The notes: generated by a model not told the origin, from the sequence alone. DNA of 19,694 nucleotides from Rhodoferax sp. (GCA_029946045.1 JAQSDS010000395.1:1-19694), one strand, 5' to 3'; counted from the stretch's first letter, positions 8,048-14,786 are shown. Numbers and translations are program-made.

Positions 8048-8296
8048 ATGACCGATACCCCACACAAGCCTGAACTTCCCGACCACCTGTCGACCGACGC
8101 GCGCAGCCCGCACCATGTTGCGGCCGTGTTCGAGCACGACATCGGCATCCGGCTCAACGACAAGGAATTGTTCAATGTCGAGGAATACTGCGTCAGCGAA
8201 GCCTGGGTCAAGGTGCCCGCCGGCAAAACGCGTGACCGCAAGGGCAATCCGCTGCTGATCAAGCTCAAGGGCAGGGTGGAGGCGTTTTATAAGTGA
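8048..8296 (+). CDS. DUF3297 family small protein
   Basis: The 82-residue soluble protein carries the family's signature pieces: LPDHLSTDARSPHH, GIRLNDKE, NVEEYCVSEAWVKV and KGNPLLIKLKGRVEAFY. Members are sometimes labelled glutathione peroxidase, which this sequence does not support, since there is no thioredoxin fold or catalytic triad. The ATG at 8048 matches the family start; 16 more codons upstream are in frame but do not look conserved. It converges with the racemase-family gene, with 18 bases between the two stops, and marks the left edge of the lower-G+C cassette. Confidence 0.8.
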   Translation: MTDTPHKPELPDHLSTDARSPHHVAAVFEHDIGIRLNDKELFNVEEYCVSEAWVKVPAGKTRDRKGNPLLIKLKGRVEAFYK

Positions 8297-8319
8297 AAAA
8301 AGTCTCTGATTTAGTCAGA
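8296..8319 (-). terminator. Possible weak intrinsic terminator of the minus-strand cassette
   Basis: Read on the minus strand, TCTGA-CTAAA-TCAGA forms a 5-bp stem with a 5-base loop, followed by GAC and six T residues (8301-8296). It overlaps the racemase-family stop codon. The stem is short and A/T-rich, so termination may be inefficient. Confidence 0.4.
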
Positions 8320-9046
8320 TTGCTGAATGCAGGTAATTGACCAGGGTGATGAAATCGAAAACGGGCAGGCCTGACTGACGTCGAATGGCTGCCGAATAAG
8401 GCGGTAGGTCTGTGCATTCAAGGACGAAGGCCCGGATGCCGGGGTGCTCATCGAGCGCTCGACGCGCAGTGCCCAAAATTTCCTGCTCAATGACAGCTAG
8501 ATCGACTTCGGCATCCGGCTCGGTGAACATCCTGTTCCATTCAGTGCATTGCTCCAAGCCTAAGATCTGAAGGCCATCCATGCTCGCGATACCAACGGAT
8601 TCCAGGTGTTGCGGACTCAGCGCGCTCGCGTTGGCCGTGATGATGCAGATCTCGCCGTGAGGGCCACAAATTTGCCGTGCAAACGGCACTTGAAGAAGGC
8701 TGGAGGTAAATACGGGCACGCCTGCGGCGACGGCCAATTCCCGCTGAAAGATTGCATTGAAGCCGCAACTTGTTGTGATGGCCCGAATGCCCGCCGATAC
8801 CATCGCCTTGGCATCGTTGATCATGGTCTGCAAAACGGCTCGATCCGGCTTTTCAAGAATCGTATGCACATTGGCACCACGCACCGGATGCAGTCTGACA
8901 GGGTAGGCGTATGAAGCAGGATTGGTGCTGTTGCCGACCAGGGATTCAAGTTGCTGAAGACCCGTGGGCACATGACCTTTTTCCCAACACAGAATCCCTA
9001 TTTTGGTCGATTCGGTTTGTTCTACCATGATGTGTTCATTTTTCAT
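8315..9046 (-). CDS. Aspartate/glutamate racemase family enzyme
   Basis: The 243-residue protein has the pseudo-symmetric pair of catalytic cysteines of the Asp/Glu/hydantoin racemase superfamily: Cys94 in AITTSCGFN and Cys211 in FVLECTDLPP. The family makes cofactor-independent two-base proton transfers at a carbon next to a carboxylate. Members include glutamate, aspartate and hydantoin racemases, maleate isomerase and arylmalonate decarboxylase; having both cysteines favours racemase or isomerase over decarboxylase. The substrate is unknown. It starts 11 bases after the stop of the DadA-like oxidase and is the last gene of the cassette, suggesting that it presents the right enantiomer to that enzyme or recycles the other. 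An alternative ATG at 9028 would remove six residues; neither start has a clear ribosome-binding site. Confidence 0.8.
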   Translation of the reverse strand: MKNEHIMVEQTESTKIGILCWEKGHVPTGLQQLESLVGNSTNPASYAYPVRLHPVRGANVHTILEKPDRAVLQTMINDAKAMVSAGIRAITTSCGFNAIFQRELAVAAGVPVFTSSLLQVPFARQICGPHGEICIITANASALSPQHLESVGIASMDGLQILGLEQCTEWNRMFTEPDAEVDLAVIEQEILGTARRALDEHPGIRAFVLECTDLPPYSAAIRRQSGLPVFDFITLVNYLHSAI

Positions 9047-9057
9047 CGTTCGATTTT

Positions 9058-10335
9058 TCAGAATCTGGAGATCCGATAGGGTGACAAGTCAAATGGAGCT
9101 GGTCGGCCACTGAACATGCCGGCAATCAATTGGGCAGTCACCGCCGCCAGGGTGAGTCCCAGATGGCCATGTCCGAAAGCGTAGTACACGTTTTTGCAGC
9201 TTGGTGAACGCCCGATCACGGGGAGGGAATCAGGCGTTGACGGGCGATAGCCCATCCATTCACGCTGGATCGCCTGATCGGCAAGGCCAGGCAGCACGCT
9301 CTTGGCGAAGGGTACCAACGCGCGAATGCGTCGGTAGTCTGGCGGCGCGTTCAGTCCGGCCAGCTCATCACCACTGACCAGCGAGATACCGTCGTGCATG
9401 GGCGACAAAACACAGTGCCTTTCAGGAAACCCGACAGGGCGACGAAGTAACGCATCATCGGTCGATGCGAAGGAAATATGGTAGCCACGTTCTGTGTCGA
9501 GACAAACATTGTCCCCAATTTGCTTGGCAAATTTCTTCGACCAGGCACCAGCAGCAAGGACCAAGGAATCAAACTGCCGCGTGGTCTTATCCGTCCTGAT
9601 AGCAATACCCCCACCCTCGATTGGTCGGACCTCAAGGACGCTTTCCTGAATGTATTGCGCCTGGCGTTGTCGCGCACCTTCAAAGTAGGCCCGGGTCAAC
9701 GCTGTGGGATAGTTGACAAATCCACTGTCGGGCTGAAAGAGGCCGCGTGAATATGAATTTTTATCGAGCCTGGGTTCAAGATCAGCCACTTCGTCGGCGT
9801 TGAGGACCGAAAAATTAACCCCATGTCGCGTCATCAATTGGCGATCAAGTGCTGATTCTGAAAAGCCCGCATCCGAGTTGTAGACTTTCAACCAGCCCAC
9901 GGGCTGGATGAGACTGCGGCTGCCACTCATGTCTGCCAATTCAAGGTGCGCCTGCATGGCCATCGAGACCAAGGGTTCCAGTGCCCGGGCAATGCTGGCA
10001 ACCCGCGCCGGGCGACCTGCTTCAATAAAGCGTAGAAGCCATGGAAGCACCTGGAAAAAATGCGATGGTCGCAACACCGCAGCCCCGTTTGGGTCAAAAA
10101 CATAGGATGGTATGGAACGGAGAACACCTGGCGTGGCAGTTGGCGTCACGGCACCCGTGACAATGCCCCCGGCGTTGCCTGAACTTGTTCCGGCACCAAT
10201 TTCTCCATGATCAAACACAGTGACCAGATAGCCCTGGGCGGCCAGAGCCAGGGCAGTCGCGGCGCCAACAACGCCTGCTCCAACGATGGCAACTGAACGT
10301 CTACCGTTTGTTGCCTGTATCTCTGCGTGATTCAT
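9058..10335 (-). CDS. FAD-dependent amino-acid dehydrogenase, DadA/DAO family
   Basis: The 425-residue flavoprotein has an N-terminal Rossmann motif (GAGVVG, residues 19-24, with Asp42 ending the second strand) and a C-terminal MGYRPSTPDSLPVIGRSP followed by YYAFGHGHLGLTLA. These are characteristic of D-amino-acid dehydrogenases and related amine oxidases. Such enzymes turn an amino acid into an imino acid, which hydrolyses to a 2-oxo acid and ammonia, passing electrons to the respiratory chain. The ATG at 10335 is chosen over an in-frame TTG at 10350; a GGATAG box precedes it. It lies 47 bases after the ATPase gene and 11 before the racemase-family gene. D-amino-acid chemistry is likely from family and neighbours, but a sarcosine- or N-alkyl-amino-acid role is possible. 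Confidence 0.85.
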   Translation of the reverse strand: MNHAEIQATNGRRSVAIVGAGVVGAATALALAAQGYLVTVFDHGEIGAGTSSGNAGGIVTGAVTPTATPGVLRSIPSYVFDPNGAAVLRPSHFFQVLPWLLRFIEAGRPARVASIARALEPLVSMAMQAHLELADMSGSRSLIQPVGWLKVYNSDAGFSESALDRQLMTRHGVNFSVLNADEVADLEPRLDKNSYSRGLFQPDSGFVNYPTALTRAYFEGARQRQAQYIQESVLEVRPIEGGGIAIRTDKTTRQFDSLVLAAGAWSKKFAKQIGDNVCLDTERGYHISFASTDDALLRRPVGFPERHCVLSPMHDGISLVSGDELAGLNAPPDYRRIRALVPFAKSVLPGLADQAIQREWMGYRPSTPDSLPVIGRSPSCKNVYYAFGHGHLGLTLAAVTAQLIAGMFSGRPAPFDLSPYRISRF

Positions 10336-10352
10336 CAAGTATCTATCCAAGG

Positions 10353-10369
10353 TTCGTGAAATTTACGAA
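10353..10369. other. Inverted repeat between ATPase and oxidase genes
   Basis: TTCGT and ACGAA flank GAAATTT. Ignoring one G, the stretch is a perfect 16-base palindrome (TTCGTAAATTTACGAA). It may be a short RNA hairpin with a bulge or a DNA dyad. It lies in the 47-base gap just before the oxidase start. Confidence 0.35.
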
Positions 10370-10382
10370 GAAGTTGTGTTTG

Positions 10383-11117
10383 TTAGTGGTGAAGAATCTT
10401 GCCCAGGAATTCACGGGTTCGCTCGCTTTTGGGCGCGGTAAAGAAATCTTCGGGTTTGGAAACTTCAACAATGACACCCTTGTCAATAAACACCACACGA
10501 TCTGCAACCTTGCGCGCAAAGCCCATTTCATGGGTGACAACAATCATCGTCATTCCGCTTTTTGCCAGCAAAACCATGACATCCAGCACCTCGTTGATCA
10601 TTTCAGGATCAAGAGCAGAAGTAGGCTCGTCAAAAAGCATGATCTTGGGTTGCATGCACAGGCTGCGCGCGATCGCAACCCGTTGTTGCTGCCCCCCTGA
10701 CAACTGCTGTGGATAAGAGTTGAACTTGTCTCCCAACCCGACCTTTTGCAGCATCTCACGACCCCGGCTGATGGCCTCTGCTTTTGGCAACTTGCGCACA
10801 TGAATGGGTGCCAGCGTCACATTTTCAAGCGCTGTCTTGTGGGGGTAAAGATTGAATTGCTGGAACACAAAGCCAATCTCCATTCGCAGCAGTCTCAAAT
10901 TTGCATCGTTTGCAACGGGCAAGCCATCGACGGTCAGCGTGCCGCTTTGAAACCTCTCAAGACCGTTGACACAACGAATAAGTGTGCTCTTTCCAGATCC
11001 ACTTGGCCCGCAGACGACCATCACCTCACCTTTGGCAACTTCGAGATTGATATCTTGTAAAACGTGATGCGATCCGTACCATTTATTAAGTTCTTTGAAT
11101 TTGATCATGTTGGACAT
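10383..11117 (-). CDS. Polar amino-acid ABC transporter ATP-binding protein (GlnQ/HisP type)
   Basis: The 244-residue ABC ATPase shows Walker [10 protein letters not shown] (37-45), the Q-loop in [18 protein letters not shown], the signature LSGGQ (139-143), Walker [15 protein letters not shown] and His196 in VVTHEMGFA. Length, the [16 protein letters not shown] segment and the [15 protein letters not shown] tail place it in the polar amino-acid subfamily. It energises uptake through the two permeases encoded just upstream. The ATG at 11117 is used, with another in frame at 11108; neither has a strong ribosome-binding site. Confidence 0.92.
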   Translation of the reverse strand: MSNMIKFKELNKWYGSHHVLQDINLEVAKGEVMVVCGPSGSGKSTLIRCVNGLERFQSGTLTVDGLPVANDANLRLLRMEIGFVFQQFNLYPHKTALENVTLAPIHVRKLPKAEAISRGREMLQKVGLGDKFNSYPQQLSGGQQQRVAIARSLCMQPKIMLFDEPTSALDPEMINEVLDVMVLLAKSGMTMIVVTHEMGFARKVADRVVFIDKGVIVEVSKPEDFFTAPKSERTREFLGKILHH

Positions 11118-11158
11118 TCTTTATCGTGTTCGGCATCGCCAGGACAGGTTTCGTTGTG

Positions 11159-11172
11159 GTGTCTCGTGACAC
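11159..11172. other. Small hairpin between second permease and ATPase genes
   Basis: GTGTC and GACAC pair around a TCGT loop, with two extra wobble pairs possible outside. It lies in the 62-base gap between the permease stop and the ATPase start and has no T run. It may be an mRNA processing or stability element. Confidence 0.3.
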
Positions 11173-11179
11173 TGCGATA

Positions 11180-11830
11180 TCAGGCTTTTTCCAGCCGTCG
11201 TGATAAATAAAGCAGCGGGTAGCAGATCAGGAAATACCCGATACCCACGACGGAAAAGACCAGCATGCCATTGGGGACGCTTTGAACAATGACCCAACCT
11301 GATCGGGTCAGGTCGAGCAGACCAATTGCCGACACGACCGATGAGTCCTTGACCAGCAGCACAAATTGTCCAACCAGCGATGGCACAACCATTCTGATGG
11401 CTTGGGGCATCACGATCAGCCGGAGTTGCTGAACACGGTTGAGGCCTGCCGACGCGGCGGCCTCAATCTGTCCGACAGGTATGGCCTTGATGCCAGAAGC
11501 TACTATTTCAGAGATGAAACAGGCCGTGATGTTGGACAGTGCCAGCGCGCCGGCAGAAAACGAGTCAAGTTCAATACCAGCTTCAGGGAGTATGAAAAAG
11601 ACGACAAACAGCTGTACCAACACAGGCGTCCCGCGAAAAATGTCGGTGTAAGCCCCGATGACAAATGCAAGCAAGCTGTTTGAACTGGCGCGACCGATGC
11701 CAAGTATGAAACCCAATGCTGTCCCTGCCATGATGCCAATGAGTGACAGTGCCAGCGTCATGCCAATACCCTTCATGAGAACCGGGTAGTACTGGGCAAT
11801 GCCGTAGAGTTGTTCGAAAAATGTATTCAT
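11180..11830 (-). CDS. Amino-acid ABC transporter permease (second of pair)
   Basis: The 216-residue membrane protein has about five hydrophobic segments. Its EAA loop, EAAASAGLNRVQQLRLIVMPQA, is the docking site for the ATPase. FRGTPVLVQLFVVFF and VLLVKDSSVVSAIGLLDLTR are signatures of the HisM/GlnP polar amino-acid permeases. The ATG at 11830 follows the stop of the first permease by 11 bases; a longer frame to 11878 would overlap that gene and lacks family similarity. It presumably pairs with the first permease as a heterodimer. Confidence 0.9.
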   Translation of the reverse strand: MNTFFEQLYGIAQYYPVLMKGIGMTLALSLIGIMAGTALGFILGIGRASSNSLLAFVIGAYTDIFRGTPVLVQLFVVFFILPEAGIELDSFSAGALALSNITACFISEIVASGIKAIPVGQIEAAASAGLNRVQQLRLIVMPQAIRMVVPSLVGQFVLLVKDSSVVSAIGLLDLTRSGWVIVQSVPNGMLVFSVVGIGYFLICYPLLYLSRRLEKA

Positions 11831-11841
11831 GGCCTTGCTCT

Positions 11842-12510
11842 TCAGTGGCGCACAGAAAGCCGATTCAGTCTGAGCCATGCAGCGGCCATGAACTTCAGCC
11901 CGTAATAGATGATCAAGTAGCCCACCGCCGTGGTTGCAAGACCCTCAACAGGCATGAACCGGTCATTGGCCAAAGTCTGGCCTGCTCGTGTCAGTTCCAG
12001 AATTGAAATCAGGGATAGCAACGACGAGTCCTTGACCAGCACGATGGCCTGCCCGATAAGCGGTGACACCATGGGCCGCAAGGCCTGGGGCAGGATGATG
12101 AGGCGCATTTGCTGCCAATAAGTCAATCCAGAACTGGCACTGGCTTCAACCTGACCCTGTGGGATGGACATGATTCCGGAGCGGATGATTTCGCTGACAT
12201 AGGCACCACTATTGATGGACAAGGCGATCACACCAATCATGATCTCTGGCATGAGTACACCGAAGTACGGCAACCCGAAATACAGAAAGTAGAGCTGAGC
12301 CAGCAGTGGCGTTGCCCTTATGACATCCACATAGATGACAGCGGGTATCCGGACAATGCGGGCCGGCTGGAGGCTCAATGCACAAGCCAGGATGCCGATC
12401 GCAACCGCACCTGCAAAAGCTGACAATGAAATGGTCAAAGTGGACAGGAATCCCTGCCAAAAATCAGGCAAGGTTTCACCGATCACCCTGAAATTAAGAT
12501 TCAATAGCAT
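11842..12510 (-). CDS. Amino-acid ABC transporter permease (first of pair)
   Basis: The 222-residue inner-membrane protein is of the HisQ/GlnP family. It has VIRATPLLAQLYFLYFGLPYFG, the EAA loop EASASSGLTYWQQMRLIILPQA and VLVKDSSLLSLISILELTRAG. It is clearly related to the next permease but not a duplicate of it, as usual for the two-permease amino-acid importers. The gene starts 77 bases after the binding-protein stop, a gap filled by two strong hairpins. Confidence 0.9.
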   Translation of the reverse strand: MLLNLNFRVIGETLPDFWQGFLSTLTISLSAFAGAVAIGILACALSLQPARIVRIPAVIYVDVIRATPLLAQLYFLYFGLPYFGVLMPEIMIGVIALSINSGAYVSEIIRSGIMSIPQGQVEASASSGLTYWQQMRLIILPQALRPMVSPLIGQAIVLVKDSSLLSLISILELTRAGQTLANDRFMPVEGLATTAVGYLIIYYGLKFMAAAWLRLNRLSVRH

Positions 12511-12537
12511 GCGTCGGTGAATGTTGGATTACGGTGT

Positions 12538-12571
12538 CGGAATTGGCGCGGCGCTAACCGAGCCAATTCCG
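12538..12571 (-). other. Strong intergenic hairpin downstream of the binding-protein gene
   Basis: CGGAATTGGC (12538-12547) pairs perfectly with GCCAATTCCG (12562-12571). An inner CGG/CCG stem adds three pairs after a single mismatch, closing a six-base loop. No T run follows in the direction of transcription, so it is better read as an mRNA stabiliser or partial attenuator than as a full terminator. Confidence 0.6.
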
Positions 12572-12573
12572 CG

Positions 12574-12595
12574 CTCACTGAAATGGCTCAGTGAG
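12574..12595 (-). other. Second hairpin spanning the binding-protein stop codon
   Basis: CTCACTGA (12574-12581) pairs perfectly with TCAGTGAG (12588-12595) around a six-base loop. The TGA stop of the binding-protein gene (12590-12588) lies in the stem. It stands 2 bases from the larger hairpin, so the transcript has two stacked stems at this junction. Confidence 0.55.
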
Positions 12596-13388
12596 TTTCT
12601 TTCCATTTGGTCGTGTTGACCCAATAGTCGATATTTTCTTGAAGACGACCGTCCAGCGTGGTCTGGTCGATGAACAGATTCATCCATGTCAAGAGGTCAA
12701 GCGAGTCGTAGCGCGTTGCGTACGCCAAAGGCTCCTTAGCCAGCATTTCAGGCATGATTTTGAATGTCCCCTTGGGATATCCAGCCGCCTGTCCAGCGAC
12801 GGCCGAGCTGTCGTTGAGCAAGCAGTCGGCTTGTCCGGTCTTCACCGCATCCAGCAACACCGTCCCACCACCCTTGTAACTCTTGATCACGCCCTTTTCG
12901 AAGACAGTTTTCGCAAGCTTCTCGCCCGTGCTGCCGAATAAAACCGCGATCCTCGTGCCAGGTGCCTTGCATGCGCTGGTGGAGGTGAATTTGCTTCCTT
13001 CTTTGGCCGCTACGACAGGTCCGACATACATAAACGGCTTGCTGAATGCCACCTTTGTTGCCCGCGCGAGGGTTGGCGTCATGTCGGCTGCGAGCAAATC
13101 GGCTTTGCCGGAAATGAGCGCAGGCAAGAGCCCATCCCAATCAAGATCAAGAAAGACCACCTTGACGTTCATTTCCTTGGCCATCAATTTGGCGAGTTCC
13201 ACTGAACTGCCTGTGCGCTCTCCGTTCTTGTCGATCATTGAAAATGGAGGTCCCTGTGTTTGGACCGCAATCCTCAACTCGCCGCGCTTTTGAATATCGT
13301 CGAGCGTGGATGCCTGAGCGAGGCTTGCCAAACCCAGATAAGCCATGCACGAAAGCAATAGCGCGGGTAAAAAAATTGACTTCTTCAT
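12588..13388 (-). CDS. Amino-acid ABC transporter substrate-binding protein (family 3)
   Basis: The 266-residue periplasmic protein has a classic signal peptide (MKK, a hydrophobic core, and AQA before a likely cut after residue 26). The mature part opens with LDDIQKRGELRIAVQ, typical of family-3 amino-acid binding proteins. It has the conserved DWDGLLPALISGKADLLAADM stretch, where the aspartate usually binds the ligand's amino group. Cys140 and Cys189 could form a disulfide. The ATG at 13388 is firm: AGGAGA stands about 7 bases before it. The ligand is unknown; the downstream oxidase and racemase point to an amino acid, possibly a D-form. The gene lies 58 bases after the Lrp-type regulator on the same strand. 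Confidence 0.88.
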   Translation of the reverse strand: MKKSIFLPALLLSCMAYLGLASLAQASTLDDIQKRGELRIAVQTQGPPFSMIDKNGERTGSSVELAKLMAKEMNVKVVFLDLDWDGLLPALISGKADLLAADMTPTLARATKVAFSKPFMYVGPVVAAKEGSKFTSTSACKAPGTRIAVLFGSTGEKLAKTVFEKGVIKSYKGGGTVLLDAVKTGQADCLLNDSSAVAGQAAGYPKGTFKIMPEMLAKEPLAYATRYDSLDLLTWMNLFIDQTTLDGRLQENIDYWVNTTKWKETH

Positions 13389-13410
13389 TGACGTTCTCCT
13401 CAAATAATCT

Positions 13411-13433
13411 CCTTGGAAGACCATCCTCCAAGG
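13411..13433. other. Inverted repeat between regulator and binding-protein genes
   Basis: CCTTGGA (13411-13417) and TCCAAGG (13427-13433) are perfect 7-base arms around a 9-base loop, in the 58-base gap before the binding-protein gene. It could be an RNA hairpin tuning read-through from the regulator, or a protein-binding dyad. Confidence 0.4.
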
Positions 13434-13446
13434 TAGAAACCAGTGT

Positions 13447-13983
13447 TTAACAGTTCATTTTTTTTGGCGTGGTTGGTGCTGCATCGGTGATGCTTTCTGC
13501 GCTTTTCTCCCAGCATCCATGCGGCAGGTTGACCCATTTGTCGTGTGACTTCATGACGACGAATGTTTCACTGCGTGTGATGACCCCAGGTTCGGTAACG
13601 CGGGGAAGCAGCTCGCTTGTAAATCGGTACAAATCCTGAACATCTCCCGTAACCAGCACCTCCACGATCAGATCAAATCGGCCGGTAACGATGCTGACGG
13701 AAGTGACAAATGGCAACTCAGCGATCTGCTTCATCAGATCGTCAAGGTGGCCCTGGGTATTGGCGTTGATGCCCACAATGGCGGCGATGAGCTCCGGTCG
13801 CTCCGACAAATTTAGCAGTCCGACGATTTTCAGCAACTTTTTTTCCAACAGGGACTTGATGCGTGCGCGCACTGTGGGCGGACTGACCTGCAATTTGTCT
13901 GCGAGCTCGTTCACACTGCTCTGCCCATCACTGGAAAGCAGCTTGGTTAGATGCCGATCGGTTGGGTCAAGAAAATCACGCAT
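13447..13983 (-). CDS. Lrp/AsnC family transcriptional regulator
   Basis: The 178-residue protein has an N-terminal AsnC-type helix-turn-helix (LDPTDRHLTKLLSSDG, then VNELADKLQVSPPTVRARIKSL, residues 5-45). The RAM ligand-sensing domain follows, with FVTSVSIVTGRFDLIVEVLV. The last 25 residues (after MKSHDKW) extend past the usual end of the family. Lrp/AsnC proteins form dimers and higher oligomers and respond to amino acids, often controlling a neighbouring transport or catabolic gene. Here the regulator is first in line on the same strand as the transporter and oxidase genes, instead of divergent. The ATG at 13983 has no ribosome-binding site in the preceding A/T-rich bases, so a leaderless or weakly translated message is possible. 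Confidence 0.88.
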   Translation of the reverse strand: MRDFLDPTDRHLTKLLSSDGQSSVNELADKLQVSPPTVRARIKSLLEKKLLKIVGLLNLSERPELIAAIVGINANTQGHLDDLMKQIAELPFVTSVSIVTGRFDLIVEVLVTGDVQDLYRFTSELLPRVTEPGVITRSETFVVMKSHDKWVNLPHGCWEKSAESITDAAPTTPKKMNC

Positions 13984-13991
13984 AAACTAAA

Positions 13992-14051
13992 TAGAAAAAT
14001 TTGATGTATGAATATTTCAAAAATGAAAATAAAAAGCTACAAATTATTCTA
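13992..14051. promoter_or_regulatory. Candidate Lrp-type operator pair in front of the regulator gene
   Basis: Two 15-base stretches, 13992-14006 and 14037-14051, each match 13 of 15 positions of the E. coli Lrp consensus YAGHAWATTWTDCTR as I recall it. Their centres are 45 bases apart. A small palindrome, TTTCA-AAAA-TGAAA (14015-14028), is centred exactly midway. The first site is 8 bases before the regulator's start. The tract is very A/T-rich, so chance matches are likelier than in ordinary sequence. Confidence 0.35.
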
Positions 14052-14109
14052 TTTGGAAAAAATTTATGGATTTATAAGTGTTTACACCTAGTTTTCTCAT
14101 AAAGTTGGC

Positions 14110-14256
14110 ATGGTTCTGCAAGCGCTGTTCAGTCAGGCTTTTGGGATAAAAGCTTCGGATTGGGAGCTATACGATGGGCGCTGGGACAGCCGACATCAGG
14201 CTAGATGGCGCTGTTTGGCTTTGTGGCCGCGACACGCCTGGGCAGACAGCGCTTAA
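14110..14256 (+). other. Unassigned 48-codon open frame, possible gene remnant
   Basis: It runs from ATG at 14110 to TAA at 14254-14256 and is rich in Trp, Arg and Ala. There is no ribosome-binding site. The stretch FGIKASDWELYDGRWDSRHQAR faintly recalls the GxxxxxWxxYDWxGRxxxRHRAxIR pattern of the N-terminal DUF4158 region of Tn3-family transposases. The match is short and may be chance. It is not called as a gene. Confidence 0.15.
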
Positions 14257-14336
14257 ATCCCGGAAATTTCAGGGAATTTGTGCCGGGACTTCGATGCTAA
14301 ATTCAGGCCAAAGGGTCCATCGTCTGGGGTAAAAAT

Positions 14337-14681
14337 TCAAACAGCAGCAGTGACCACGACCTCGATTTTCCAATCGGGTCGAGCCAGTGCCGCCTGCACT
14401 GTGGCGCGCGGCGGCGTCTGGCCGGGCACAACCCAGGCATCCCAAACCGCGTTCATGCCGGCAAAGTCGACCAAATCCGCAAGGAAAATCTGGGCCATCA
14501 AAATCTTGCTTTTGTCACTGCCGACGCGTGCCAGCAACGTGTCGACCGCAGCCAGAACCTGTGAAGTTTGCCCCTGAATGTCCTCGGTGGGATCGGTGGC
14601 CACCTGGCCGGCCAGGTAGACCGTGCCATTGTGTACCGCCATCTCGGACATGCGAGTCCCGATTTCCAAGCGTTTGATCAT
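14337..14681 (-). CDS. RidA/YjgF/YER057c family protein
   Basis: The 114-residue protein matches the RidA fold family throughout: a start of RLEIGTRMSEMAVHNGTVYLAGQV, the QTSQVLAAVDTLLARVGSDKSKIL helix and the C-terminal PRATVQAALARPDWKIEVVV. The conserved arginine (Arg92) and glutamate (Glu107) of the active site are present. RidA-type proteins hydrolyse reactive enamines and imines made by amino-acid enzymes; subfamilies differ in range, and this one looks like the YjgH/Rid-type with a GQVATD segment, so catalysis is likely but unproven. The ATG at 14681, with GGGGA before it, is preferred over one at 14693. It lies upstream of the amino-acid cassette on the same strand, 353 bases away. Confidence 0.85.
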   Translation of the reverse strand: MIKRLEIGTRMSEMAVHNGTVYLAGQVATDPTEDIQGQTSQVLAAVDTLLARVGSDKSKILMAQIFLADLVDFAGMNAVWDAWVVPGQTPPRATVQAALARPDWKIEVVVTAAV

Positions 14682-14786
14682 TGATTTCCCCATTTTTTAA
14701 ATGCCCCAGAATTGACCGGGTCTATCCGTTGGGAACTCGGTGGCAAGATCGGGTGCCTGGCGTATCAGTCACTGAGAAATTCCGCT

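Larger units (their letters stand above)
13984..14336. other. 353-base intergenic region, A/T-rich left half
   Basis: Bases 13984-14100 are strikingly A/T-rich and hold the candidate operators and presumably the promoter of the minus-strand cassette; no convincing -35/-10 pair stood out. Bases 14100-14336 are of mixed composition with one 48-codon open frame (14110-14256) and no strong terminator for the ridA-like gene. No tRNA, insertion-sequence ends or direct repeats were seen. Confidence 0.6.

Noticed and set aside
10336..10350. TTG start at 10350 for the DadA-like gene
   Set aside because: Five extra residues only; the ATG at 10335 has a better upstream box and fits the family N-terminus.
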